Assembly: GCF_000243095.1 (NCBI RefSeq)
Contig: NZ_AHJE01000049.1
Location: 1 to 43,865, forward strand
Length of the DNA: 43,865 bases
Direction of reading: 5' to 3'
From: Cupriavidus basilensis OR16
GTDB taxonomy: Bacteria; Pseudomonadota; Gammaproteobacteria; Burkholderiales; Burkholderiaceae
The notes beneath the pieces are model-generated. The model saw only the letters and a program-made list of their open reading frames with translations. It did not search any database and had not been told where the DNA came from. How positions within the stretch are numbered: position 1 is the first letter of the stretch; the number at the start of each line of letters is the position of its first letter. The position numbers and the translations under genes were made by a program. Shown in pieces: positions 19,420-27,860 of this stretch.

Positions 19420-19884
19420 ATGCAAGTATTAGTTGACGCAGATGCCTGCCCGGTTGTCGTCAAGGAAATGTTGTATCGGGCCGCGCTGCGCGTCGAAGTG
19501 TGCGTCACTCTGGTGGCGAACCAGTATATGCGTACGCCGCCTTCCCGTTTTATTCGGGCACTGCAAGTGCCGGCGGGCTTCGACGCCGCCGATGACCGTA
19601 TCGTCGAACTGGTCAGCGACGGTGACCTTGTGATTACGGCGGACATACCGCTTGCCGCCGCTGCCCTAGACAAGGGCGCTTATGTGCTCGACCCACGAGG
19701 AAGCTGGTTTAGCCGTGAGAATATCCAGGAGCGCCTAACGATGCGTGAGGTGATGGACCAGCTCCGCGGCTCGGGCATCGCTACTGGCGGTCCGGCACCG
19801 TACGCCCCACAGGATAGCAAAGCGTTCGCTGCCCAATTGGATCGGTTCCTGGCACGCCATGCGCCGCCGGGTGCGGTCGCCTGA
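19420..19884 (+). CDS. YaiI/YqxD (DUF188) family protein
   Basis: A 154-residue protein of the DUF188 family, which has a PIN-like fold. The N-terminal MQVLVDADACPVVVKEMLYR, the central DDRIVELVSDGDLVITADIP and GAYVLDPRGSWFSRENIQER are hallmark segments. The conserved aspartates D6, D8, near 58-59 and 69, 75 form a likely acidic metal site as in PIN nucleases, but no activity has been firmly assigned. No signal peptide is present. It is a single gene between non-coding remnants and is apparently full length. Confidence 0.9.
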   Translation: MQVLVDADACPVVVKEMLYRAALRVEVCVTLVANQYMRTPPSRFIRALQVPAGFDAADDRIVELVSDGDLVITADIPLAAAALDKGAYVLDPRGSWFSRENIQERLTMREVMDQLRGSGIATGGPAPYAPQDSKAFAAQLDRFLARHAPPGAVA

Positions 19885-20019
19885 AGCGCGCGAGCCACAG
19901 CGACGCAAGTGGTACGAATCTGGTAGCGTCGCTCCGGCCAGTCGCCAATCGGCCACGAACAGCCGTTCGGCATCGCTCCCTAGAGTGTCGACAATCGGGA
20001 GCTGTCTGCGGGCGAAGCA

Positions 20020-20277
20020 GTGCGTGCGATTTCGCATCATTTCAATGTCGCCCACAAGAAGGTCAAGGTGTTGTGGCTTATTGGCGAGCTAGGCATTCCG
20101 CACAAGCACATACCGGCCGGAGGCACGTTTGGCGTTAGGGATACGCCTGAGTTCCTGGCAATGAATCCACATGGTCGGGTTCCGATGATCGACGATGGCG
20201 GAACCGTCGTGTGGGAATCGCACAGTATTTTGAGATACCTGGCCGCGCGCTATGGACGCCCTAATTTAAGGAAATAG
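20020..20277 (+). pseudogene. Glutathione S-transferase N-terminal remnant
   Basis: The thioredoxin-like half of a GST. KVLWLIGELGIPHKHIPAGG, DTPEFLAMNPHGRVPMIDDG and VVWESHSILRYLAARYG align with the N-terminal domain of common proteobacterial GSTs. The glutathione-binding ES pair (WESHS) is present. The C-terminal helical domain is gone: after AARYGRP the frame ends at 20277. The 5' end is also unusual, with no ATG and a noncanonical VRAISHHFNVAHKK in place of the usual first strand. It meets a second truncated GST gene on the other strand. Confidence 0.75.
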
Positions 20278-20609
20278 CCCGCCTGCCCGAAAGCCGGGCT
20301 CAGCCCCGAAGCATGTACAAAGAGTTGCTCAAACGTGCGAGCCCGGCGCACTGGATCTCGCGAGAGAAGCTTGCCGTGCTTCTCGGCAAGATAAACAAGG
20401 ATGGCCGCAGACTCGGTCAGTGCGAAATCACGGTCTTCGGTAGTCAGTACGGGCACCTTCCCGTTGGCATTCAATGCGAGAAATCCATCGCTCTTCTGCT
20501 CGCCCTTTCGAACGTTGACTGCATGAAGCGTGTAGTCGATTCCGAGTTCTTCGAGAGCGATCGGAACCTTAACGGAATTGGGCGTAGCGAATGCATAAAC
20601 GCGGTACAT
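20250..20609 (-). pseudogene. Second glutathione S-transferase, truncated at the 3' end
   Basis: A different GST (YfcG/YghU-like) starts at 20609 with MYRVYAFATPNSVKVPIALE and a good AAGGA site upstream. VPVLTTEDRDFALTESAAIL holds the glutathione-binding ES pair. The protein breaks after ASGLSPAFGQAGYFLKL, only about 119 residues long, where GSTs of this type continue for another 90-110. Its last 28 bp overlap the end of the plus-strand GST remnant, so two unrelated GST halves are joined tail to tail. The product would lack most of the substrate domain. Confidence 0.75.
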
Positions 20610-20759
20610 GGCGGGTCGTCCTTTAAGAAGTATCGGGTTGGCGTGCGACGAACTTTGCGCGGCATTCGACATCCGGTGAAGTCCGGCCGGAGTGATAGGC
20701 GCTATTCCCGCAAGGAATGACCAACGACTCTCGACGACGCGTCCCTCTGACTATTCCGC

Positions 20760-20783
20760 CCAGGAATGACAGCTATCGCCAGG
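20760..20783 (+). promoter_or_regulatory. Conserved motif upstream of the ene-reductase gene
   Basis: CCAGGAATGACAGCTATCG begins here, 95 bp before the ATG of the OYE gene. It matches at 18 of 21 positions a motif 91 bp before the AhpD-like gene (26110-26132, minus). A partial third copy, CAAGGAATGACC, lies at 20711-20722. It is a candidate binding site for the LysR regulator at 22192. Confidence 0.55.
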
Positions 20784-20854
20784 TGCTGTCTTCCGCAGAT
20801 TTGCGCTTGCCCTGATGATCCCGAGGTCTTCTCCCCTTTATCAGGTAACGCGCA

Positions 20855-21970
20855 ATGAACACGCTCTTCACCCAGACCCAAGTCGGTCCCTATCCGGTCA
20901 GCCACCGCGTCGTGATGGCGCCGCTCACACGGATGCGCACCGACGCGCACAACGTTCCCGGCGATCTGATGGTCGATTACTATGCGCAGCGCGCCTCGGC
21001 AGGCGGCTTGCTGATTTCCGACGCGACCTCGGTGTCCCCGCTTGGCTTCGCATACGTCGGTGCGCCGGGTATCTACACCGAGGCACACGCACGCGGCTGG
21101 CGACGCGTGACCGACGCCGTCCACGCAAAAGGTGGACGTATCTTCCTGCAACTGTGGCATGCGGGACGACAGGCGCACCCGGCAAACATCGGTGGAGAAG
21201 TGCCGGTTGCGCCTTCCGCCGTGCGCGCCTATGAACACTCGGCAATCCACGACGAAAACGGCGAGGTCATCGAAGTCGAACAGGTACTCCCGCGTGCCCT
21301 CGCGCTCGAAGAGATTCCGGGCGTTGTCGAAGCATTCGGTCGCGCTGCGGCGCTTGCGAAACAGGCCGGTTTCGATGGCATCGAACTGCATGCCGCCAAC
21401 GGTTATCTGCCCGACCAGTTTCTGCGGGACGGCTCGAATCACCGCACGGATGCTTACGGCGGCTCGCCAGAGAACCGCGCGCGCTTTCTGTTCGAGGTGC
21501 TCGATGCCATCGGTTCGGTGTGGGACGCCGGCCAGATCGCGGTTCGTCTTTCGCCCGGAAGCTCGTATGGCACGATGTCCGATAGCGATCCGCATGCTAC
21601 GTTCGGCTACGTCGCGCGTCGCCTGGATGGCTACGGCCTGGCATACCTGCATGTGGTCGAGCCGCGTGTGCGCGGTAATGATGACGTCGACGCAGCGGTG
21701 TCGGCAGTTTCGGCGAAGGACTTGCGACGTGTGTTCAAAGGCACGCTTATCGCGGCGGGTGGATTTACAGCCGACAGTGCACATCGGATCATCGAGGCAG
21801 GCGACGCCGATCTCGTGGCGTTCGGGCGTCTGTTTATCTCCAATCCGGATCTGCCCGAACGACTGCGAGTCGGGGCACCGCTGAACCATTACGACCGGTC
21901 GACGTTCTATGGCGGCGATGCGCGTGGCTACACCGATTATTCCTTCCACAGCGCGGCGCCGGTTATCTGA
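20855..21970 (+). CDS. Old yellow enzyme family ene-reductase (NemA-like)
   Basis: A 371-residue FMN enzyme that reduces activated C=C bonds (enals, enones, maleimides, nitro compounds) with NAD(P)H. APLTRMRTD at 22-30 is the FMN-site start. HAANGYLPDQF at 179-189 gives the substrate-anchoring H179/N182 and the proton donor Y184. RTDAYGGSPENRARF and IAAGGF match the classical OYE branch. Full length for NemA/XenA-type proteins. It lies upstream of the LysR gene in the same direction, with a strong terminator between. An electrophile or quinone detoxification role fits the peroxiredoxin, AhpD-like and GST neighbours. Confidence 0.93.
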   Translation: MNTLFTQTQVGPYPVSHRVVMAPLTRMRTDAHNVPGDLMVDYYAQRASAGGLLISDATSVSPLGFAYVGAPGIYTEAHARGWRRVTDAVHAKGGRIFLQLWHAGRQAHPANIGGEVPVAPSAVRAYEHSAIHDENGEVIEVEQVLPRALALEEIPGVVEAFGRAAALAKQAGFDGIELHAANGYLPDQFLRDGSNHRTDAYGGSPENRARFLFEVLDAIGSVWDAGQIAVRLSPGSSYGTMSDSDPHATFGYVARRLDGYGLAYLHVVEPRVRGNDDVDAAVSAVSAKDLRRVFKGTLIAAGGFTADSAHRIIEAGDADLVAFGRLFISNPDLPERLRVGAPLNHYDRSTFYGGDARGYTDYSFHSAAPVI

Positions 21971-21992
21971 ACCGGACGTGAGCGTTGTAACG

Positions 21993-22034
21993 GGCCCCAC
22001 CGCAGGATCGCCTGCGGTGGGGCCGCTTTGTTTC
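21993..22034 (+). terminator. Strong intrinsic terminator after the ene-reductase gene
   Basis: A perfect 14-bp stem, GGCCCCACCGCAGG with CCTGCGGTGGGGCC and an ATCG loop (21993-22024), is followed by GCTTTGTTTC. It lies 23 bp after the OYE stop and separates that gene from the LysR gene. Confidence 0.9.
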
Positions 22035-22137
22035 TGTGGATCGTGATTGCGATGCAGATTTCGAAGACCGCTCGACATCGCCAATTTCATCAACCAGGTT
22101 CTGACGCGATAGACTTCCGCCTGAAAACATCTCAGCC

Positions 22138-22165
22138 ACGACGCGGACTTTACGACGCGGACTTT
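22138..22165 (+). repeat. 14-bp tandem duplication in the LysR leader
   Basis: ACGACGCGGACTTT occurs twice in a row, ending 26 bp before the LysR start codon. It may be chance duplication or a doubled regulator half-site. Confidence 0.85.
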
Positions 22166-22191
22166 ACGGTCCGTCAAGGAGAAGCAACGGC

Positions 22192-23124
22192 ATGGACCGG
22201 ATGGCAGCAATGGAAACGTACGTCAGTGTCGTGGAGGCCGGTTCATTCTCGGCTGCCGCAAAGCGGCTCAAGCTCGGGCAGCCGGCCGTCTCCAAGTCGA
22301 TCGCACAGCTGGAGGAGCGGCTCGGGGTGCGACTCCTGTTACGCTCGACCCGCGGCCTTACGCCCACCGATGCGGGTCAGCGGTTCTACGAGCACGCAAG
22401 ACGCGCAATCGAAGAAGTGGATCTTGCCGAACAGGTCGCACGTGACGCCTCGAGCGGGTTGTCGGGTGTGCTGCGCATCAGCGCCGCGGTGACCTTCGCG
22501 CGCCTGCACATCCTCCCGACGCTCAAGACCTTCCTGGACCGGCACCCTGACCTGCAGGTCGACGTCGTGCTGGACGATCGCACCATCGATCTGCTCGAAA
22601 AAGGCGTGGATGTCGCATTGCGCATGGGTTCGCTCGACGATTCGACCATGACCGCACGCCACATTGCGCAGAGCCGCCGGCTGGTTGTCGGCACACCCGA
22701 ATACTTCGCCGAAGCGGGTGTGCCGACAACGCCTGCGGAACTGAGCCAACACCAGGTCGTGATCTACTCGTTGCGTGGCGGCGGTGAGTCGTGGGCATTC
22801 AGCCAGCACGGCAAGGAAGTGGCCGTGGTCGTATCCGGGCGCGTCAGCGTGAGCGCCGCCGAGGGTATCCGCACGACAGTGCTCGGCGGCATGGGGCTCG
22901 CGATCGCATCGGAATGGATGTTTTCTCCGGAACTTGCCAACGGCACAGTCCAGTCGGTCCTTACCGACTGGGAGCTACCGGCTATCGACCTTTGGGCCGT
23001 GTTTCCAGCCGGACGCCTGGTAAGTGCGAAGGCGCGCGCATTCGTCGCCTTCGTCGAGGAAATACTTGGCGCCCCTGCCAGCAGCAAGGGCGGCACGCCC
23101 TCAGAAACCGAGCTTGCCGATTGA
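22192..23124 (+). CDS. LysR-type transcriptional regulator
   Basis: A 310-residue LysR-family regulator. The winged helix occupies residues 1-62 (METYVSVVEAGSFSAAAKRL and LGQPAVSKSIAQLEERLGVR). The effector-binding domain follows from about 92 (GVLRISAAVTFARLHILPTL). It belongs to the large DsdC/AaeR-like group common in Burkholderiales. AGGAG precedes the ATG by about nine bases. It sits between the ene-reductase gene and the convergent SDR-peroxiredoxin-crotonase-AhpD operon, whose last codons overlap its own by 24 bp. It is the natural candidate to control both through the shared motif upstream of each. The inducer is unknown. Confidence 0.92.
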   Translation: MDRMAAMETYVSVVEAGSFSAAAKRLKLGQPAVSKSIAQLEERLGVRLLLRSTRGLTPTDAGQRFYEHARRAIEEVDLAEQVARDASSGLSGVLRISAAVTFARLHILPTLKTFLDRHPDLQVDVVLDDRTIDLLEKGVDVALRMGSLDDSTMTARHIAQSRRLVVGTPEYFAEAGVPTTPAELSQHQVVIYSLRGGGESWAFSQHGKEVAVVVSGRVSVSAAEGIRTTVLGGMGLAIASEWMFSPELANGTVQSVLTDWELPAIDLWAVFPAGRLVSAKARAFVAFVEEILGAPASSKGGTPSETELAD

Positions 23125-23817
23125 CGCGCCGCCGTCGACGTACAGCGTCTGACCGGTCATGAAGGCGGCCGCGTCAGAAAACAGAAATGCGATCGTCGCG
23201 GCAATTTCATCGGGCTGGCCGAAGCGGCCCATGGGCACCGCGGATAGATAACGCTGCTCCCCCTCGCTTCCCGGCGGATTGTTCGCGCGAAACAGCTCGG
23301 TCTCTGTCGGGCCGGGTGCGACGGCATTGACCGTAATACCTGTGCCTGCCAGCTCCAGCGCCCATGAACGCGCAAAACTCACCAGCGCGGCCTTCGCCGC
23401 TGCGTAAGCAGTGCGATGTGTCATCCCGAGAATCGTCAGGCTGGAAATGTTCACGACCCGTCCCCAGCCGCGTGCCAGCATACCGGGAAGCAGCGCCTGC
23501 ACGGTCTGCACCGCAGGATGAAGATTCAGCGCGAGAACGTCGTCGAGATCGTCTAGCGCGACTTCACCCAGACGCTGCGGCTTGACTAGCGCGACATTGT
23601 TCACCACGCCATCGAACGCATGACGACGCACCAGATCATCGAGCGCCGCGCCGGTTGCGGCACGGTCGGCCAGATCGACGCGGACCAGTTCGCCCGGAAA
23701 ATCGCTTGCTTCGCGCGCGAGGCCCACCACGTGGTGGCCGTCGGCAATCAACCGTTCTGTCAACGCGAGGCCAATGCCCTTGGTCGCGCCGGTTACGAGA
23801 AATATACGCTGTGTCAT
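23101..23817 (-). CDS. Short-chain dehydrogenase/reductase
   Basis: A 238-residue classical SDR with an N-terminal cofactor loop TGATKGIG (9-16), NNVALV strand and NISS segment. The YAAAK catalytic pair is Y138/K142. The C-terminus GQTLYVDGGASIGKLGF is usual for 3-oxoacyl-reductase-like members. The start at 23817 has AAGGA eight bases upstream; the longer frame to 24015 overlaps the peroxiredoxin gene in another frame. It is the last gene of the operon, 97 bp after the peroxiredoxin gene. Probable NAD(P)-linked carbonyl/alcohol interconversion; substrate unknown. Confidence 0.9.
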   Translation of the reverse strand: MTQRIFLVTGATKGIGLALTERLIADGHHVVGLAREASDFPGELVRVDLADRAATGAALDDLVRRHAFDGVVNNVALVKPQRLGEVALDDLDDVLALNLHPAVQTVQALLPGMLARGWGRVVNISSLTILGMTHRTAYAAAKAALVSFARSWALELAGTGITVNAVAPGPTETELFRANNPPGSEGEQRYLSAVPMGRFGQPDEIAATIAFLFSDAAAFMTGQTLYVDGGASIGKLGF

Positions 23818-23914
23818 CAAATGTCCTTTACGAACCGGAAGGAATCGAGAAGCCGCGGCGGGTTCTCCGGCGCGGCGTAGTGAGCGTTTAGCCTTAAGCA
23901 CTGAGCAGTAAGGC

Positions 23915-24586
23915 TCAGGCGTTGGCGGTCGCTTTTTCCAGAACCGGGAACATGTCCGACGGGTCGGGACGACGCGTGTAATCCGGGTTGACTTCGGAAT
24001 ACAGCACGATCCCATCCTGTCCGATGACGTAGCGCGCGGGCATCGGCAAGGTCCAACTCGGGTCGTTATTGACCGCCGGCAGATCGTTCTTCAGGTTCTT
24101 GTACAGCTCGACCAGATAATCGGGCAGCGCGAAACGCAATCCGAAGTCGGCGCCCGTTTGACCGTTCACGTCGCTCAGCACCGGAAAACCCAGTTCGTTG
24201 GTGCGCACCGACTTGCGGCTATTGACCGGCGTTTGCGGCGAGATCGCCACGACGTTCGCGCCGTAGGCCTGAATCTCCGGCAGCACTTCGTTGATCGCCT
24301 GCAATTCGATATTGCAGTACGGGCACCAGACGCCGCGATAGAACGTCACCACCAGCGGGCCCTTCACCAGCAGTGCGGCAGACGATACGTCGTTGCCATC
24401 CTGATCTTTCAGGTTGAAATGCGGCATGCGGTCGCCGGCCTTGATCGCGCGGCCAGCCTGCCCACTCGCAATCAGTTCTGCCGTGGCGCGTTCCATCACC
24501 GGGTGAATCTCCGGCGGAGCGTTGAACGGCGGCTTGCCCGCCTTGAAGTCGGACCGGAATGCGTCGAGTTTGTCTTGCAGTGACAT
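23915..24586 (-). CDS. Peroxiredoxin-like (AhpC/TSA family) protein
   Basis: A 223-residue thioredoxin-fold protein. The reactive site VTFYRGVWCPYCNIEL puts C88 and C91 in a CxxC, the layout of the AhpC/TSA 'peroxiredoxin-like' group rather than the PxxxTxxC of typical 2-Cys enzymes. No signal peptide is present, so it is cytoplasmic. GGAG lies before the ATG. It follows the crotonase gene by 47 bp, and an AhpD-like CxxC protein is in the same operon, so a thiol-based peroxide reduction pair is plausible. Confidence 0.9.
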   Translation of the reverse strand: MSLQDKLDAFRSDFKAGKPPFNAPPEIHPVMERATAELIASGQAGRAIKAGDRMPHFNLKDQDGNDVSSAALLVKGPLVVTFYRGVWCPYCNIELQAINEVLPEIQAYGANVVAISPQTPVNSRKSVRTNELGFPVLSDVNGQTGADFGLRFALPDYLVELYKNLKNDLPAVNNDPSWTLPMPARYVIGQDGIVLYSEVNPDYTRRPDPSDMFPVLEKATANA

Positions 24587-24633
24587 GAGTGTTCTCCGTC
24601 GAGAGGAATTGAGGAACCAACGAGTCAGTGGAT

Positions 24634-25410
24634 TCAGGCTGCGTTCTGCGCTGCTGCCATGCGTGCCACTTCGGCCGCAGTGATACCTTCGAGCGCCAGG
24701 CCGTAGCCGATGCCTTCGTCGATCACGCGACGCAGGCGCTGGGTCAGTCCGATGCGGGTGTATTTGGTGGTGAGCGGCGGCTGCTTTGCGATAGTCGCGG
24801 CGATGGCGTGCGCGCGTTCCAACAACTGATCCGCAGGGACGATCTCATTGACGACGCCCAGCGACTTAGCTTCCGCAGCATCGAGTTTTTGCTGCGTGAG
24901 CACGAAGTACCGGCCGCGAATGCTGCCGATCATTTCCGGCCAGAGCAGATGGACGCCGTCGTTGGGAGCGATGCCAAATGCGGCGTGCGGCATGTCCTGG
25001 AACACCGTCTCTGGCGTTGCCACCACGATATCGCACAGCAGGACGTATTCCGAATGCAGCAGGACCGGGCCGTTCGGCGCGGCGATCATCGGGACTTCGA
25101 TGTCCAGGATGTTCATCAAGATCTTTCGGCCTTCGCGGAAGATCTTGTCGTAGCCGCGCGGCGTGAAGAAATCGAAACCTTCCGGCGAAATCGCGTCCAT
25201 GAATGCGTCGCCGCTACCGGTCAGGATGACCACGCGGTTGTCCGGGTCTTCGCCGATCTGGTGGAACATATCGGTGAACTGTTCGTGCGTATGGCCATTG
25301 AAGACGAGCTCCGCGCCGTCGGTATGGAAGCGGACTTCGAGCACGCCGTCCGGCGTACGGGTCAGTTTGGCGTTGAGGTATGCGTCTTTATAGCGGCCGA
25401 ACGTGGACAT
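24634..25410 (-). CDS. Crotonase-fold hydrolase, 6-oxocamphor hydrolase-like
   Basis: A 258-residue enoyl-CoA hydratase/isomerase superfamily protein. The segment DMPHAAFGIAPNDGVHLLWP and the RGRYFVLTQQKLDAAEA that follows a few residues later resemble, from memory, 6-oxocamphor hydrolase, a crotonase that cleaves cyclic beta-diketones without CoA. Candidate active-site residues are the H and D of PHAAFGIAPND and the E of YGLALEGIT. The usual CoA-type oxyanion loop is altered (APNGPVLLHSEYVLLCD). It is second in the operon after the AhpD-like gene. Hydrolysis of a diketone-like compound is inferred from the resemblance; an ordinary hydratase cannot be excluded. Confidence 0.85.
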   Translation of the reverse strand: MSTFGRYKDAYLNAKLTRTPDGVLEVRFHTDGAELVFNGHTHEQFTDMFHQIGEDPDNRVVILTGSGDAFMDAISPEGFDFFTPRGYDKIFREGRKILMNILDIEVPMIAAPNGPVLLHSEYVLLCDIVVATPETVFQDMPHAAFGIAPNDGVHLLWPEMIGSIRGRYFVLTQQKLDAAEAKSLGVVNEIVPADQLLERAHAIAATIAKQPPLTTKYTRIGLTQRLRRVIDEGIGYGLALEGITAAEVARMAAAQNAA

Positions 25411-25474
25411 TTCGGTTCCTCGGTGAGTTTCGGTATGAGGCAGGACGGGAGCCGCGAGGGCTCTCCGAGACGGC

Positions 25475-26041
25475 TCAGGCAGCGACAGCGACCGGTTTGG
25501 TCCACTCGTTACCGGCCATGAAGCCGTCCAGTCCGGTGTGGACGATGTGGTTCGTGTAGTTGCTCATCACCTTGGTCGCCACGCCGAGAATCACTTCGAG
25601 GACGTTCTGACGGGTGTAGCCAGCGGCGAGAAACGCGTCGACATCGGCGTCCGGGACGAAGCCACGCTCACGCACAACGAGCGTCGTGAAGCTATGCAGC
25701 GCTTCGAGCTTTGCATCGGGCAGCGGCGTGCCGGCGCGCAGCGCCGCGATCACGCCTGCGTCCATCTTGAGCATCTTCGCCAGCGTGCTGTGACCGGCCA
25801 TGCAGTAGTGGCAGTTGTTCTCGAAGTTCGAGGTCAGGTAGACGACCTGCTGTTCGTGCGGCGTCAGCGTGCTTTTCGAGAACAAGTCCCACAGCGCCGA
25901 GTAACCGGCCAGCAGCGCGGGCGATTCCGCCATATGCGCCTGAAGGTTGGGGACGAAGCCAAAGGCGCGCTTCGTGTCTTCGAGGCTGGCCTGCGAAGCG
26001 GCCGGTGCGTTATCGATCGTGTAGGTTTGGAAGTTGCTCAT
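25475..26041 (-). CDS. Carboxymuconolactone decarboxylase / AhpD-like protein
   Basis: A 188-residue protein with the AhpD-type active site NCHYCMAGHS: C77, C80 and H84. AhpD-like proteins act as thiol peroxidases or as reductants of peroxiredoxins, and the peroxiredoxin-like gene is two genes downstream. AMAESPALLAGYSALWD-type N-terminal helices are typical of the family. It is first in the minus-strand operon, and its upstream region has the motif shared with the ene-reductase promoter. No export signal is present. Confidence 0.9.
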   Translation of the reverse strand: MSNFQTYTIDNAPAASQASLEDTKRAFGFVPNLQAHMAESPALLAGYSALWDLFSKSTLTPHEQQVVYLTSNFENNCHYCMAGHSTLAKMLKMDAGVIAALRAGTPLPDAKLEALHSFTTLVVRERGFVPDADVDAFLAAGYTRQNVLEVILGVATKVMSNYTNHIVHTGLDGFMAGNEWTKPVAVAA

Positions 26042-26109
26042 CGTTTTGCTCCTGTTGGTTGACGGTGAGCAAATGATGAAGGTCAGCGACCGCCCGAAGA
26101 AGGCGGGCG

Positions 26110-26132
26110 CCGTCGATAACAGTCATTCCTGG
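26110..26132 (-). promoter_or_regulatory. Conserved motif upstream of the AhpD-like operon
   Basis: On the minus strand CCAGGAATGACTGTTATCG starts at 26132, 91 bp before the ATG at 26041. It matches 18 of 21 positions of the motif upstream of the ene-reductase gene, at nearly the same distance. Confidence 0.55.
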
Positions 26133-26153
26133 CAGGCATAAAGCGATGACTGT
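26119..26153. promoter_or_regulatory. Inverted repeat ACAGTCAT-N19-ATGACTGT
   Basis: A perfect 8-bp inverted repeat overlaps the conserved motif upstream of the AhpD-like operon. Its two arms are about two helical turns apart, suiting two contact surfaces of a LysR tetramer. The role is inferred. Confidence 0.5.
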
Positions 26154-26746
26154 GCCGTTGAAGTGCTCACGCCTGAGGAGCCAGATGGTCTAACGCAACG
26201 GGATGAATCGTCTTGAATCTGGTCGACGGGTTTCGATCAATCAACTTTGGGGTGGGTCCGACCGCTCTAGCTTCGAAGGCGGCCACACAGGTCGCGGGGG
26301 AGCAATTGGCCGCTCTGGGTCGACAAGAGCCAGTTGAATTGCGATGGACGAAAGTCTCATCCGGCCGATGAGGGGACGATCGCCAACGTCGACCTGGATG
26401 GCCGCTTGTCGCCCCTCACCGGACCTTCGGCGGGCAGAACCCCGAGGCCCGCTGATCGTCGCGGACATTTTTGATGATCCGTCCTCAGCGCCGATCTCCT
26501 GACTCACTTTTCCGTACTATCGGCTTGGGGCTGGACCGACGGTTTCACCTATGCCGCGAGTCCTGCTCCTATCATCTAAGGCGAGCGCGCGACGTTTGCT
26601 GGGCATGCGCGCCGGGTTGCCGCACGCGCCGCGCCGCGCCGCGCCGATCTTTGTACAACATGCCTGGCCGCACGCCAGTCCTCATGACGCCCCCCGATTC
26701 GGAGTTGCCGGTGTGGGACATGTGGGTCGATCCACGACCCTCTGCT
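26154..26746. other. Non-coding gap with repeat remnants and a GCGCC tract
   Basis: No supported gene. The part 26240-26460 contains GGGTCGACAAGAG and GGATGGCCGCTTGTCGCC, similar to the dispersed intergenic remnants elsewhere. At 26626-26645 there are four perfect tandem copies of GCGCC. The segment separates the redox module from the sulfatase locus and may mark an insertion boundary. Confidence 0.45.
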
Positions 26747-27674
26747 TCATTCCACCCGTTCGGATATCGAAATTGGTGGCTGCAGGCCGAGCGCATTGAG
26801 AAAGGCGAATGTTCTGGCGAGCGTGTCGTCATAGGGTGTGAGGCCCTGCGCGCCGGTGGCGTGATTGTTAAAAAAACCATGCCCCTGCCCCGCATATTCA
26901 TGCAACTCGCAGCTCCCGGCCGCGGCCCTCACTTTGCGGCAAAACTCCCGAACCGTATCAATAGGTACGATTCGATCTGCATCACCATGTAGTATCAGCA
27001 TCGGCGCAGACGCAGCTAGGTTCATTGCGGTGGGCGAAATCTTGGCCGCCTCTTCCGGCTGCAGTCCGATCCACGAAGCGAGCGGGACTAAGTCAACTGC
27101 CGGGTTGTAGAGCACCAGTGCTGCCGGCCGCACCACGGAGGCGGACAACGAAGCGACCAGGGCCAGTTGCCCGCGCCGCCAGCACAATCTGCCCGGGGTT
27201 GACGCCAAATCCGGCGGACTCGCGTCTTAGCCAGGCATAGGCATCGCGCGCATCCTCGACTGCAGCGGCTGCGGTCGTGTTATCTCTGCAACTTACGCGG
27301 TAGTCAGCGAGCACGGCGACGTAGCCATGCTCGGCCGCCGCCTTCGCCTGTGCGAAGAACTGGGTCACCGTCCCTCGCCGCCATCCTCCGCCGAAAAAGA
27401 ACAGAATGGCAGGACGGTTCGCGGATGGACTGGCAGGCACCAGCACGTGAGCGCGCAACTCCCGACCGGACGCCGATTTGTAAACGCGGCTGATCGCGCC
27501 CGGCACGGTTGGAGGTGCTGCCCCGCTCCCCACACAGCTTAATTCGCCCGCAAGCGTGCTTGGCAGCAGTGCGAGCGGTCCGCCTTCTGGGGCTGTCCCA
27601 CAGCCGGACGTGACGGTCAAAGCGAAAACGAGCACAAGCGACAGGACAAAACGGCGAGAATGGGAGAGCGGCAT
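26747..27674 (-). pseudogene. Broken lipoprotein alpha/beta-hydrolase (acetyl-esterase-like)
   Basis: Two frames together encode one alpha/beta-hydrolase. The first (from 27674) begins with a lipoprotein signal, VLVFALTVTSGC with C25, then AILFFFGGGWRRGTVTQFFA (oxyanion region) and VNPGQIVLA. The second continues with RGQLALVASLSAS, LVLYNPAVDLVPLAS, LILHGDADRIVP (acid D) and YAGQGHGFFN (catalytic H). The join at about 27171-27180 has lost roughly eight bases that should encode the GGSAGG nucleophile elbow, so both frame and catalytic serine are gone. It follows the sulfatase gene by 336 bp. The intact ancestor probably removed ester groups in the periplasm. Confidence 0.82.
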
Positions 27675-27860
27675 GGCTTTCGCTGAGATATTTGATGAAC
27701 TATTAGGCCCGCTTGTTTGCTTCGTGCAGGAAGGCTGTTTGTGGGCGAAGCGGCGTCGCCGCCACAGCAGCGGCGGAGATTCTTGCCAGGCAAGACCCTC
27801 TTCCGTCCGCTGTACGCCCCCTTTCGACACGAACGTAGTCTCCGATTGCCACGCCACGCC

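Noticed and set aside
20008..20060. Possible transposase-like HTH (GEAVRAISHHFNVAHKKV) at the 5' end of the GST remnant
   Set aside because: Too short to tell from a diverged GST first strand (FNV and KVLW also fit GST); no other insertion sequence trace nearby.
20702..22210. 502-codon open frame on the minus strand
   Set aside because: It lies opposite the ene-reductase gene, has no family resemblance, and arises from codon bias in GC-rich DNA.
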